DNA of 64,000 bases from assembly GCA_003150515.1 (NCBI GenBank), contig QALW01000003.1, forward strand, positions 11,198 to 75,197, read 5' to 3'. Each line of letters opens with the position of its first letter. Position 1 is the stretch's first letter. Of this stretch, positions 8,872 to 18,477 are shown piece by piece. Position numbers and translations under genes: made by a program. The notes beneath the pieces are model-generated. The model was given only the letters and a program-made list of their open reading frames with translations, was not told the DNA's origin and did no database searches. The DNA is from Selenomonadales bacterium (GTDB lineage Bacteria > Bacillota > Clostridia > Christensenellales > QALW01).

Positions 8872-10461
8872 TCAGCGCTGCTGTTCGTGTTTTCTCTCCC
8901 GTCTGTCGCCCAAGGTCTGTTCGATATTGTGGCGAATGGTATCAAGCCGCTGTGCTTCTTCTCCGGCTGTCTGATACTGATTGTAAAGCTCATTTTTCTC
9001 TTTGATGAGCTTTTCCACCTTTGTCTGCAATGCCTTATGGGTCGGCAGCTTCTTCAAGCCCTTGGAATCAAAATACCGTTTGGCGGCATTCAAAATGATG
9101 AAGTCGCTTTCGTTCTCGTCACGATATTTCTGACGGACTTTTTCATTTTTGCAGGCTTTCAGACCGTCAAGCACATACTTGGTTTTGTAGTAATTCAGCA
9201 CGTTGTTGCGAAGTTCTTTTTTCTCCTTGATGGCGGCGTCGATGGCTTTCATTCTTGTGCGAATGTCATCGACCTTGGCACGGGCAGCCTCACAAGCGGC
9301 ATCCAGTTCTTCGGGTGAGTTAAAGCCCATCTCTTGATACAGAAGATACGACTTGCTCATATTTTTGAGATTGTGGGTCTTTGCCCAATTCTCATAACCC
9401 CTGCCTTTTTCTTTCGCCACTTCCATATCCACCATATGACCGATGGCATTTTGCTGACGGATACGGTCTTGGATAGTGGGCGCAGAATGAACAAGAGGTG
9501 TTTTCGCTCGTACTCGTTTTGCGTTTCTGACGAAAACAGCGAACACCGCCGCTTTGTCAAAATCGTCACCAAGCTTTCGTGCCGTGACGGGTCTTGTTCT
9601 GTCTGGCGTGAGATAGGAAAGTCGCCCTCGGCTTTCCTTGACGGTGATACCACGGCGAAGGAGCTTTTCAGAGAAGTCCTCAAAGCTGATCGCATCGGAG
9701 AGTGCTGTGCGGATTTCTTCACGGAGCTTGTCTTTGTCGGTTTCAAACTTCATTTGCTTGACGGGCAAGCCTTGTTCGGCGAGAACGGCGTTTTCTTCGT
9801 CCAGGGCAAGCTGTCCTTTTTTCTTCGCCCAATACTCACGCTCGGTAACTCGGTTACGGCTTCCGTTCAGCAGATCAATTTGGTATAGCCTCGCATCGTG
9901 GCACATCTCCATAACCTCGGAACGAAAGTATTCCATAGCGGCGGTTGTGCATCAGTGCTTCATCCCCGGCTGTGTATTGCAGGGTCTGTCCATATACGGC
10001 ATAAACGGAACCTCTGCAATTCGCAGAGAATTGATAACGATGTGTACGTGAACGTTACCGCTGCCGTTGTGCCCGTCGGGGTGGGTGCAGACGATTGCTT
10101 GATGACCGGGAAAGTGTTCTTTACAGAAATTTTCGCCAAGTGTCTGTGCCATATCTATGGTCAAGCCGTGGTCGGGTACGTCCTTTGGGTCAAAGCTGAT
10201 GATGTAGTGATGGCTTTTGACATCCTCCCGTTTTTGATTTTTGCCGTAACGCAGATTGGCTCGCAAACAGGAAATTGCAAAATCCTCCTCGCCGCAGTTG
10301 AGTGTTGAAATACGATAATCCTCTCTTGGAATGAGTCTGCCGTTTTCATCCAAGGTCGGTTTCATCGTAAACTCGTCGTGTTCAAAAGTGAGATATGCTT
10401 CGGCGGCAGAGTAGTCGGCGTTCTTAGAGCTGATATGCTTGAATGTCGCCAATCGCATCAC
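8872..10461 (-). pseudogene. Relaxase (mobilization nuclease), broken by one in-frame TGA
   Basis: Relaxases nick oriT and lead the strand into a recipient. The N-terminal 169 codons contain MMRLATFKHI and the metal-binding pair region GNVHVHIVINS (H-x-H), typical of the PF03432 relaxase domain. TGA at 9952-9954 interrupts the frame; the same frame then continues with AAMEYFRSEVMEMCHDARLYQIDLL and a long Lys/Glu-rich coiled-coil region to the end. No shift is needed, so this is a single nonsense change, consistent with CGA to TGA. The start overlaps mobC. A start at the internal Met (9936) would yield a protein without the nuclease. Confidence 0.85.
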
Positions 10462-10821
10462 CTACCTTTTTCATCACTTCAAATTTCAACGTAGCAAGTT
10501 CTGTTGCGGCATCCTTCAGCTCCTTTGCCATTGACGGATAAGGCGAGCGCCACTCGTTGAGGTGTCGGGCAATCTGATTGAGATTGTTGCCGATCCTTGC
10601 GTATTCGGCGGTCAGCTTTCCGATGGCAGACAACAGCTCGTCATTGATAACGGATGCCACGACAACCGGACGGATGGTAGCACCGGAGATTGCTTCACGA
10701 ATAAACTCCGATTGGTTCATATCGTAAACTTCTAATTGCCGCATAAACTCGGCGTGTTCTTCATCGTCCAAGCGGGTTTTACAATGTTGGTGCGTTTCGG
10801 GGTATTGTAGGTTTTGGGCAT
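10424..10821 (-). pseudogene. mobC: MobC-like relaxosome protein, frameshifted
   Basis: MobC proteins bind oriT and help the relaxase. The gene begins after GGAGG with MPKTYNTPKRTNIVK and then leaves frame at a four-A run (10777-10780). One more A would restore KTRLDDEEHAEFMRQLEVYDMNQSEFIREAISG, with the ribbon-helix-helix and then the MobC signature IGNNLNQIARHLN. The downstream segment is open to its stop and overlaps the relaxase start by 38 nt. The alternative upstream start in the second frame (MESCWG...) lacks a ribosome binding site and is probably not used. Confidence 0.75.
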
Positions 10822-10903
10822 TCGGTTCCTCCTTTGATTTTGTAAAAATAAAAATCGGCGTAAGCAGTATCGCTTCCGTGTAACGGAACATAGCAGGGTT
10901 TGG

Positions 10904-11045
10904 GGAAGGCACTCCCCAACAAGATTCCAAGTGGGCAAAATGAGCGAGCAGCGAAATTTGGACCCTTGGTAGAATCTTGCTCTACGCTACCCAGCTCTTT
11001 CGTTTTTTGCGTTTTTGCCAAAGTGCCAACTTGACACTTTGACGT
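10904..11045. other. Candidate oriT region upstream of mobC
   Basis: Several inverted repeats cluster just upstream of mobC, where oriT usually lies: TGGGGA/TCCCCA, CAAGATTC...GAATCTTG (10920-10979), GTAGA/TCTAC and AAAGTG/CACTTT. The position and repeats fit an origin of transfer; no nic motif is recognised. Confidence 0.4.
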
Positions 11046-11202
11046 GCTTTGTGTTTTGCCGTTCTACCCGAATGTCGTTCCTGCCCGAGAATCTCACTCC
11101 GGCGTTGCTTCGCTCATATCATCGCAAAGTCATATCCCATTCAGACGGTCATTCAATTTTAAGGATGTACGAACCGGCTGAATGTTTTGGAGAAAATAAA
11201 AA

Positions 11203-11277
11203 AGCCGATTACACAGAGCACCAAAAATCGGCGGGAGCATCGCTCTCGCTTCAAAATGATGTTCTATGTAATCGGCT
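11203..11277. repeat. 11-bp inverted repeat with long arms
   Basis: AGCCGATTACA and TGTAATCGGCT are perfect complements enclosing about 53 nt. Function unknown. Confidence 0.6.
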
Positions 11278-11595
11278 CTGAAAATCAAAGTCGGGTTCTG
11301 CTTCTTCCTGTCCCCGCCAGCAGAACCAAATGCGTGGTGGAACAGATCGGTATCTTTTCGGAGAACCGAATACGGTCGGTCAAGCCCAACAACTTCTCAA
11401 TATGGTCGAACAGTTTATTCAGTTGTTTATGTAGTGGAGAACCGCTGTGCCATTATTATACGGATATATGGCTAATCGGTCAAGCTTGTAAGTCCTCTCA
11501 CTGTATTCGGAATTATAGAAGCCGAAAATCAACGGATACAGAAAAAGTTTCCTATATTTATTAGGACATTTGAAAGAGAAAAATCAACGGGCAAA

Positions 11596-11899
11596 AATCC
11601 GTGCCAATGTGGCACGAAATATATCCCAAAAAATTCCGTCCAACTTGGGCAGAATTTTCAGAAGTGACTTCCCGACAAGTTGGCGAGAAGTTTGAAACAG
11701 ACTTCCGACCAACTTAGTCGGAAGTGCAAAAGTTAACTTCTGTCCAACGTGGACAGAAGTCCGAAATCCAACTTCGACACAACCTGTGTCGAAGTCAAAA
11801 CCACTTCTATGCAATCTGCGTAGAAGTCCGAAGAAGCAACTTGTACACAATGTGTGTAGAAGTTTAAAACGAACACATTCTCATTTTTGAGAAGAGGGT
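11596..11899. repeat. Array of 25-nt hairpins, about 35-nt period, variable stems
   Basis: Eight units start at about 11596, 11632, 11667, 11701, 11736, 11771, 11803 and 11839, and a degenerate ninth follows near 11878. Seven have a 10-nt stem arm, a 5-nt loop and a 10-nt arm; the first has only the inner 5 bp. Six units begin ACTT, mostly ACTTC, and end GAAGT. Loops fit AANNT (AACTT, AAGTT, AACGT, AACCT, AATCT, AATGT). The middle five stem bases differ between units yet mostly stay paired; units 5 and 6 are perfect. The period is not a multiple of three, so it is not a coding repeat. Confidence 0.85.
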
Positions 11900-11969
11900 G
11901 TAATGTTTTTGCTGAAAGCATCACGCTTTTTGTTGACTATTATCATAAAACAATTGTAAATATTTTTGA

Positions 11970-12027
11970 AATATACTTTCGAGTATATTGACTTTCATCG
12001 TAATTAAGAGTATAATATTATCGAGTA
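11970..12027 (+). promoter_or_regulatory. abiE promoter with flanking operator-like repeats
   Basis: TTGACT (11988) and TATAAT (12011) are 17 nt apart. A perfect hairpin AATATACT-TTCG-AGTATATT abuts the -35, and TCGAGTA recurs after the -10. AbiEi proteins are known to repress their own promoter through inverted repeats, so these are candidate operators. Confidence 0.65.
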
Positions 12028-12048
12028 ATTCTAAAACGAGGTGAGTGC

Positions 12049-12642
12049 ATGGATTATATAACCGAACTTACCGCCATTGCTTCTGAACACGGCGGTATCA
12101 TAGAAGCTAAAATTGCAGCACAGCGCGGTATCTCCAAAGCCATGCTCTACAAGCTGTGCAAAGAAGATAAAATCCACAGAATCGTAAAAGGACAGTATAT
12201 CCTTCCCGACGATATGCAGGACGAACTGCTGTCCATTAGCAAGCGTTCCGATAAAATTATTTTTTCTCACGAAACGGCGTTGTTCCTGCACGGGATTTCC
12301 GACAGAACACCGTTTGAACATACCGTCACAGCTCCGTCCGGTTGTATTCCGTCTGCCGCAATCAAATCCGAATGCAAGGTATATTACATCAAACCGGAGT
12401 TGTTTGAGCTTGGCAAAACGACGCTGATAACGCCTGCGGGCAACGAAGTGCAAGCATATGATCTGGAACGCACGATCTGTGACGTTATCCGCAGCCGTAA
12501 CAAATTGGGAACAGAAACTTTTTTAGCTGCCCTCAAAATGTACGCGGCAAGCCCGAAGAAGAATCTAAACAAGTTAAACACCTATGCAAAGCAAATGCGC
12601 GTGGAAAAGGTGTTGCGTCAGTATTTGGAGGTGCTCCTGTGA
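12049..12642 (+). CDS. abiEi: AbiEi antitoxin, type IV toxin-antitoxin system
   Basis: AbiEi is the antitoxin and autorepressor of the AbiE abortive-infection system. The 197-residue protein has the family's N-terminal winged helix (IAAQRGISKAMLYKLCKEDKI.RIVKGQYIL, about residues 22-60). It is followed by the AbiEi C-terminal domain with FSHETALFLHGISDRTP and DLERTICDVIRSR. GAGGTGA precedes the start. It overlaps abiEii by four bases, the usual coupled arrangement. In known systems the antitoxin counters the toxin without lasting direct binding. The frame is intact, unlike the mobility genes to its left. Confidence 0.92.
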   Translation: MDYITELTAIASEHGGIIEAKIAAQRGISKAMLYKLCKEDKIHRIVKGQYILPDDMQDELLSISKRSDKIIFSHETALFLHGISDRTPFEHTVTAPSGCIPSAAIKSECKVYYIKPELFELGKTTLITPAGNEVQAYDLERTICDVIRSRNKLGTETFLAALKMYAASPKKNLNKLNTYAKQMRVEKVLRQYLEVLL

Positions 12643-13463
12643 GTAAAGCAATGAGCCTTAAGGCAAAAATCCGCAATATTGCAAAACAGAAAAACATTCC
12701 CGCCCAGGTAATCCTGCAGAACTATATGTTTGAGCGCCTGCTCGTCCGTCTCTCTGCTTCCGAATATAAAGAGAAGTTTGTGCTGAAAGGCGGTATGCTT
12801 GTTGCTGCCATTGTCGGTCTCGATAACCGTGCAACGATGGATATGGACACCACATTAAAGAATCTTCCACTTACACCGGAAGCCATTCGCAGTGCATTGG
12901 AAGATATTTGCGATATTCCATTCGACGATAGCGTGGTGTTTGAGGTCGGCACGATCTCTCCCATCCGCGAAGATGATATTTACGGCGGCTACCGCGTGAT
13001 GATGAACGCCAAGTTTGATACATTGCTCACACCGCTGAGCATTGATGTTTCCATGGGCGACGCTATCACACCCCATGCAATCCCATATCAGTTCTCGGAA
13101 ATCTTTGACTATGAAAAATCCTACGAGCTGTGGGCGTACAACATCGAAACCGTTATGGCGGAAAAGGTGGAAACTATCCTTCGCCGCGGGGTGTTCAACA
13201 CTCGTCCCAGAGATTTTTATGATGCCTACATACTGGCAACGACGCAGAGATTTGATAAGGCGGTATTCGCTGAAGCATTGACCGCAACAGCGGCACACAG
13301 AGGCACAGCCGAGCAGATCGCCGATGTACCGGGTATTCTGCATAATATCGAAACCAGTGCAGAACTTGAAACCATGTGGGATAAATACCGCAAGCAGTTT
13401 GCGTATGCTGAGAAGATTGAGTATGAGCAGATTATGGATGTGCTGAAAACACTAACTGCGTAA
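12639..13463 (+). CDS. abiEii: AbiEii nucleotidyltransferase toxin
   Basis: AbiEii is a nucleotidyltransferase-fold toxin; related MenA toxins add nucleotides to tRNA acceptor ends. In this 274-residue protein the fold's motif I is KGG (50-52) followed by the metal-binding D-x-D at Asp68 and Asp70 in ATMDMDTT. Later motifs are AEKVETILRRG and RPRDFYDAYIL. The length is typical. The start overlaps the abiEi stop, so translation is coupled. All key residues are present, so the toxin is predicted active; the tRNA target is knowledge from relatives, not seen here. Confidence 0.92.
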   Translation: MSKAMSLKAKIRNIAKQKNIPAQVILQNYMFERLLVRLSASEYKEKFVLKGGMLVAAIVGLDNRATMDMDTTLKNLPLTPEAIRSALEDICDIPFDDSVVFEVGTISPIREDDIYGGYRVMMNAKFDTLLTPLSIDVSMGDAITPHAIPYQFSEIFDYEKSYELWAYNIETVMAEKVETILRRGVFNTRPRDFYDAYILATTQRFDKAVFAEALTATAAHRGTAEQIADVPGILHNIETSAELETMWDKYRKQFAYAEKIEYEQIMDVLKTLTA

Positions 13464-13492
13464 TATGACTCACAAAACAAGGAGTTATTAAC

Positions 13493-16400
13493 ATGACAAT
13501 GATTACAGAACAAATCAAGAATTCTGCCAAAGAAAGATTAGCCGATTTGATTCAACGATATAATGCTACCACTCGCTTAGCTGATCACAGCGATGTTAGT
13601 GAAGAAACCATTCGCACATGGTTAAATGAATTTCTTCTGATTTTTGGGTGGGATGTCCAAAACACCACACAAGTTCTTCAGGAACATGTATTGCGCGGAA
13701 TTCAGTATCAAAGATTACGCGAAATACATTCTCCTCATAGAAAGCCAGACTACACTCTGTTAAACGGCACAAATATAAAGACATTTTTAGATGCAAAATC
13801 TTTGGATGTTGATATTTTCACGGACAATGAAGCTGCGTATCAAATTCGCTCGTATGGATGGTCTGCGCAATCACCCTGTGCATTTGTTTCAAATTTTGAA
13901 CAACTTGTAATTTACGATACGCGTTTTGTCCCAAACCCCGAACAGCCTGCCGATGCAAGTGTTGTGCAAATACACATTGATGAATATCTTGATAAATTCG
14001 ATATCATAATTGATCATCTTTGGCACGATAAAATTTGCACTAATCGTCTGGAAGAATTGTACTCTACTACAGCTGTTGAAGGTAGAAACCGTGTTGATGC
14101 TCGGTTTATGGGTATTCTATCAGCTTTTAGGAAAGAACTTGCAACCAATCTGTATTGTAATAATGTAGAGCATATCTCAAACGATGACATCCTAAATTAT
14201 TACACGCAGGTTATTTTGGATAGAATTGTATTCATTCGCGTATGTGAGTCTAAAGGGATTGAAGAGCAGGAAAAGTTAAAATCTTTTTCGCAGTCCGAAA
14301 ATGGTTTTTGGGCGTCTTTCAAGCAGAGTTGCTATATGGAATTTTATAACCATTACGACGGCGCAATGTTTAGTCTTGATGCGGTATTTAATCAACTTGT
14401 TATAGATGATGAGGTGTTAAACAATTTTATTGATAAGTTATACTATCCTTTCCCTTATCGTTTCGATGTAATTCCAGTTAAAGTAATTGCAAATATTTAT
14501 GAGGAATTTCTTGGCAAACAACTTGTAATCAACGGCACCACTCTTGATGAAGTTACTAAAGAAGAATACATCAAAACAAACGGTGCAGTTGCGACTCCGG
14601 AACATATTGTGGAAATGATATGTAAGCAAACATTAGATTTGAATTATGTTTCCGGTGTGGATGATTTACTAAAAATTAAAGTGCTGGATCCTTGCTGTGG
14701 ATCTGGTGTCTTTGTTGTGTCCTGTTACGAACATTTGGCAGCAAAAATGATCCAATTGCTTCAAAATAACGCAGCCGATAGAGAAGAGTTTTCTAATTAC
14801 TTTTATCTGCGAGATGATCAATGGTACTTAACTGTAGAGGGTCGCCGTGCTATTGTTAAAAATTGTATTTTTGCCATTGATTGCGATGAAGCTGCCATTG
14901 AAGTTACAAAGATGTCTTTAGCACTGAAAATAGTAGATGGTAACGCTCCGCTCGCTTGGGAAGGCATCGGTGTATTTGGAGACAAGATTTTACGTGAAAT
15001 TGCAGATAACATAAAACTTGGTAATACGCTTGTTAATGTTGATTCATCTTTACCAGCTCATTTAATCCCCGAAATAAAGCCTATGGACATACACACAGCT
15101 TTTAGTGATGTATTTAGAATTTATGGCGGATTTACATATGTAATTGGAAATCCGCCTTATGTAGAGACTAAGCACTATAAGGCAGCAAGCCCTTGTATGC
15201 ACGCGTATTTGACTGAAAAATATACGACTTTTGAAGGCAAGGCAGATCTTGCAGTATTGTTCATTGAGAGATGCCTTGGTTTGTTAGCTGACAACGGCAA
15301 ACTTGGTTTTATCATTCAGAGAAGATGGTTTAAAACGGACTATGGTAAGCCAACTCGTTCTCTGATAAATAATGGCAAGCATTTGCAAAAGTTGGTTGAT
15401 TTTAAAGCTACAGACATATTCAAAGGACGTGTGGTATATCCGTCAATCATGATACTGACTAAACAGCCATGCGAAAATACAAAGTATTATTTCATGCCTT
15501 GTGAAGCCGCTATTATAAAGTCAAGATTTGAAAACAGTTCTTTTGACGGGACTTTTGAAGGGTGTTCTTTTGCCGATCTTCCTTTGTTAGAGGGAAATCA
15601 ACCATGGAATTTTGAAAGCTATAGTATTGTACAAATTGCGCAAAATCTATCCAGGAAATGGGGCACGTTTTCTGCCTATCCGAAGTTTAATATTAAAGAC
15701 GGAATACAGGTATTGTGGAAAAAAGTTTATCATCTAAAAGGTGTATCTTTCAATAATGGTATCGCTACAGGGCTTAATGGCTTTAATGAGGAAGTATCCG
15801 TTGAGGCGGATACTTTGCGTGCGGTCATTTACAATAAAGTTTTCTATCCGTTTAAAAAAGTTGAACCCGATGCATATGCGATTTTTCCATATGAAGGTGA
15901 AAGTACCACTACAATTTCATTTTGTGACTTGGAAAACCGTTATCCACTTCTGTATAACTACTTAAAGCAAAACGAAGATAGAGTAAAGAAACACAACAAG
16001 GAATATCGGGAGGGGGATTTGTGGCATACATACACACGTGAACACAATCACTCTTTATACAGCGTTGACAAAATAATTATTCCAATGACTGCCAAAGATA
16101 CAATTGCCACATTTATCAAGGACAAAGGACTCTATATGGACAACTCAAATGTCTGGTTTGTTTATGTAGATGGAGCAACCGATTCGTTGATGAAAGCAAT
16201 AACATGCGTTGTTAATTCGACAATATTCTCTGTTTTGAGTAAATCTGGAGCAAATCCGCAAGCAGGTGGATATTATAAATTTAACAAACAGTTTCTCGCT
16301 CCGATTCCGTTCCCGTCATCCAAACTAAAAAATAACTCGCCAGTCGTCACTAAGCTTTCATCATTGTATGATGATATAGTTGAACTGCAACAACAGTATA

Positions 16401-16573
16401 CTCGTTCTTCTCGTGCAGTCAGAGAAATGCTATCTCATACTCTAAAAGCCAAGTGGAATGAGCTTGATGAAATATGCTATGGTTTGTATGAGGTAAGCGA
16501 AACGGAACGAGAACAAATAGCAGATATTGGCAGAACGACAGATAGAATAGAATTGTTAGATGGTGTGAACTGA
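13493..16573 (+). CDS. Type IIG-like restriction enzyme with N6-adenine methylase (Eco57I class)
   Basis: This 1026-residue protein joins a nuclease and a DNA methylase. A PD-(D/E)xK-like motif is visible near residues 84-102 (KPDYTLL....FLDAKSL). The SAM-binding motif I DPCCGSGVF lies near 398 and the catalytic NPPY in VIGNPPYVETKHY near 552. The C-terminal 400 residues fit a TaqI-like target-recognition region. Such single-chain enzymes cut near their site and methylate one strand. AAGGAG lies eight bases before ATG. The next gene, a second methylase, starts inside its stop codon. It is strongly AT-rich. Recognition sequence unknown; a phage-exclusion role is inferred from context. Confidence 0.82.
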   Translation: MTMITEQIKNSAKERLADLIQRYNATTRLADHSDVSEETIRTWLNEFLLIFGWDVQNTTQVLQEHVLRGIQYQRLREIHSPHRKPDYTLLNGTNIKTFLDAKSLDVDIFTDNEAAYQIRSYGWSAQSPCAFVSNFEQLVIYDTRFVPNPEQPADASVVQIHIDEYLDKFDIIIDHLWHDKICTNRLEELYSTTAVEGRNRVDARFMGILSAFRKELATNLYCNNVEHISNDDILNYYTQVILDRIVFIRVCESKGIEEQEKLKSFSQSENGFWASFKQSCYMEFYNHYDGAMFSLDAVFNQLVIDDEVLNNFIDKLYYPFPYRFDVIPVKVIANIYEEFLGKQLVINGTTLDEVTKEEYIKTNGAVATPEHIVEMICKQTLDLNYVSGVDDLLKIKVLDPCCGSGVFVVSCYEHLAAKMIQLLQNNAADREEFSNYFYLRDDQWYLTVEGRRAIVKNCIFAIDCDEAAIEVTKMSLALKIVDGNAPLAWEGIGVFGDKILREIADNIKLGNTLVNVDSSLPAHLIPEIKPMDIHTAFSDVFRIYGGFTYVIGNPPYVETKHYKAASPCMHAYLTEKYTTFEGKADLAVLFIERCLGLLADNGKLGFIIQRRWFKTDYGKPTRSLINNGKHLQKLVDFKATDIFKGRVVYPSIMILTKQPCENTKYYFMPCEAAIIKSRFENSSFDGTFEGCSFADLPLLEGNQPWNFESYSIVQIAQNLSRKWGTFSAYPKFNIKDGIQVLWKKVYHLKGVSFNNGIATGLNGFNEEVSVEADTLRAVIYNKVFYPFKKVEPDAYAIFPYEGESTTTISFCDLENRYPLLYNYLKQNEDRVKKHNKEYREGDLWHTYTREHNHSLYSVDKIIIPMTAKDTIATFIKDKGLYMDNSNVWFVYVDGATDSLMKAITCVVNSTIFSVLSKSGANPQAGGYYKFNKQFLAPIPFPSSKLKNNSPVVTKLSSLYDDIVELQQQYTRSSRAVREMLSHTLKAKWNELDEICYGLYEVSETEREQIADIGRTTDRIELLDGVN

Positions 16574-18420
16574 TGAACGCAAAAAATATAATAAAGGCAT
16601 TAACTACATACTCAAACAATGTTTCCGACATTGAGCATATGATAGTTTATGCATTCATAAAAAAAGAAAACATCAAGTACGACAACTCAGATATGCTAAA
16701 AGACTATGTGTCCGAGTTGGATGATGCTTTATGTGTCAAAGCCGTAGAGCTTTTCAGCAAGACTGATATGATGCTGTCGATGGAATCGATTGTTGAACTA
16801 TTAGAGCAAATTGTCCCCGAAGGAGAAAAAAAGGAAAAAGGAATAGTATATACGCCCCGTGAGATTAAAGAATATATTATTTCTCGTGTTTGTCAAACAA
16901 AAAATGCCCCAACAGTTATTGATCCTTCTTGTGGATGCGGCGCGTTTCTTGTTACGGCAGCACAATACATCCATCAAAAGTTCAATATGAGTTATTGTGA
17001 CATCATATCGCAAAACATTTTTGGAATTGATATTGATGATAGTGCAATCTCAAAAGCAAAACTTTTGTTGGAATTATTAGCTTGCGCCAATAATGAATAC
17101 GGAGAAAAAACTTTTAATTTCTTATGTGCAAATGCCCTTAATCCTAAAACTGTTTTTAAAGCGCGTAAATGGCAATCAATAGGGTTTGATTGTGTCGTCG
17201 GAAATCCTCCGTATGTAAGATTCCGTAACATGAGCGACGAATCGAAGAGTTTTTTAAAGCATTGGACTTCTGCTGACACCGGAAATGTGGATTTGTATAT
17301 GCCATTTTTTGAGGTGGGAATGTCTCTTTTGAAGAAAGGGGCTGTGTTGTCCTATATTACTCCCAATAGTTATATTCAGTCAGTAAATGGCAGAAAGTTA
17401 AGGGCGTTTTTGACATTGCAAAATCACCCTATTACCATTGTGGATTTTAGAGATGCTCAGGTATTCAAAAATGTTACAAGTTATACCTGCATAACTACTA
17501 TTGCTACTTCCGCAAAGGATTCGGTAATTAAATACGTCCGCATAAATGAAGAACAGACATTAGACAGTCATTGTTACTCTGAATATCAAACGAGCGCTTT
17601 TGCGAATGGTGCGCCATGGCGTATGAGAAAAAAAGATATAGATTTTGTTATTCAAAAATTAGAAACGGTGGGAACCCCGCTTTCTAAGTGGAAGATACGT
17701 AATGGATTAGCTACATTGAAAAACGATATTTATTTCTTTACTCCAAGCAAGGCTGATGATAAATACTATTACCGCATTTCTGATGGGATAGAATATCGAA
17801 TTGAGCGTAGTATTTGTATCAAAGTGGCAAAACCCAACATTATCAAAAATGAGCAGGATTTGATTGACAAGATCAAAATTGCAATCTTTCCATACAAGTT
17901 GATAGATAATGTATTTGCGGTTATTGGCGAGGATGAAATGATAGCAAAATATCCGTACGCATATCAGTTCTTTATTGACAACAAAGATGTTTTACAACAA
18001 CGTGATAAGGGAAAAGCGAATTATCCTACATGGTATGCATACGGAAGAACACAAGGAATGAATAACTTTGGTAAAAAGCTATTGATACCATATATCGCAG
18101 GTGAGCCGATTGCAGTTTTGTCTCTTGAAGAAAATCTCCTATTCTACTGCGGCTACGCACTAATTTCCGATGATGAGCAAGAGCTACGGATACTAAAGTG
18201 CTTTTTGGAATCGGATGCATTTTGGTATTATATTTACCACACGAGCAAGCCCTATTCCAAAGGCTACATGGCCTTCGCAAAAAATTATATTATCAATTTC
18301 TCGATACCAAGTGTTAGTGAAAAAGAAGCACAATATTTACTGTCAAATCCTCCCAAAGAAGAGCTTAACAAATGGATATGGGGTAAATATGGAATAGTAG
18401 AAGTACCTGTTATCGAATAA
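16573..18420 (+). CDS. N6-adenine DNA methylase (Eco57I class), no nuclease domain
   Basis: A 615-residue adenine methylase with motif I DPSCGCGAFLV near residue 115, IDIDDSAISKAK as the SAM-contacting loop, and catalytic NPPY in VVGNPPYVRFRNM near 210. The rest resembles a target-recognition domain (WYAYGRTQGMNNFGKKLL...). There is no N-terminal nuclease motif, in contrast to its upstream partner. The ATG overlaps the partner's TGA, so the two are translationally coupled. A likely job is to methylate the strand or half-site that the type IIG enzyme leaves unmodified. An alternative is an independent orphan methylase. Low GC matches the rest of the defence cargo. Confidence 0.82.
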   Translation: MNAKNIIKALTTYSNNVSDIEHMIVYAFIKKENIKYDNSDMLKDYVSELDDALCVKAVELFSKTDMMLSMESIVELLEQIVPEGEKKEKGIVYTPREIKEYIISRVCQTKNAPTVIDPSCGCGAFLVTAAQYIHQKFNMSYCDIISQNIFGIDIDDSAISKAKLLLELLACANNEYGEKTFNFLCANALNPKTVFKARKWQSIGFDCVVGNPPYVRFRNMSDESKSFLKHWTSADTGNVDLYMPFFEVGMSLLKKGAVLSYITPNSYIQSVNGRKLRAFLTLQNHPITIVDFRDAQVFKNVTSYTCITTIATSAKDSVIKYVRINEEQTLDSHCYSEYQTSAFANGAPWRMRKKDIDFVIQKLETVGTPLSKWKIRNGLATLKNDIYFFTPSKADDKYYYRISDGIEYRIERSICIKVAKPNIIKNEQDLIDKIKIAIFPYKLIDNVFAVIGEDEMIAKYPYAYQFFIDNKDVLQQRDKGKANYPTWYAYGRTQGMNNFGKKLLIPYIAGEPIAVLSLEENLLFYCGYALISDDEQELRILKCFLESDAFWYYIYHTSKPYSKGYMAFAKNYIINFSIPSVSEKEAQYLLSNPPKEELNKWIWGKYGIVEVPVIE

Positions 18421-18477
18421 AAATATAATCCTAATACCCAAAGTTGAAATTATATTATGTATGGAGGAAGTGACGCG

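Noticed and set aside
11596..11899. CRISPR array
   Set aside because: Spacing is about 35 nt, but there is no identical direct repeat; the variable part is the paired stem itself and there are no cas genes nearby.
11584..11924. Two minus-strand open frames across the hairpin array
   Set aside because: They have no ribosome binding site, no family resemblance, and the repeat period is not a multiple of three, so they are chance open frames.
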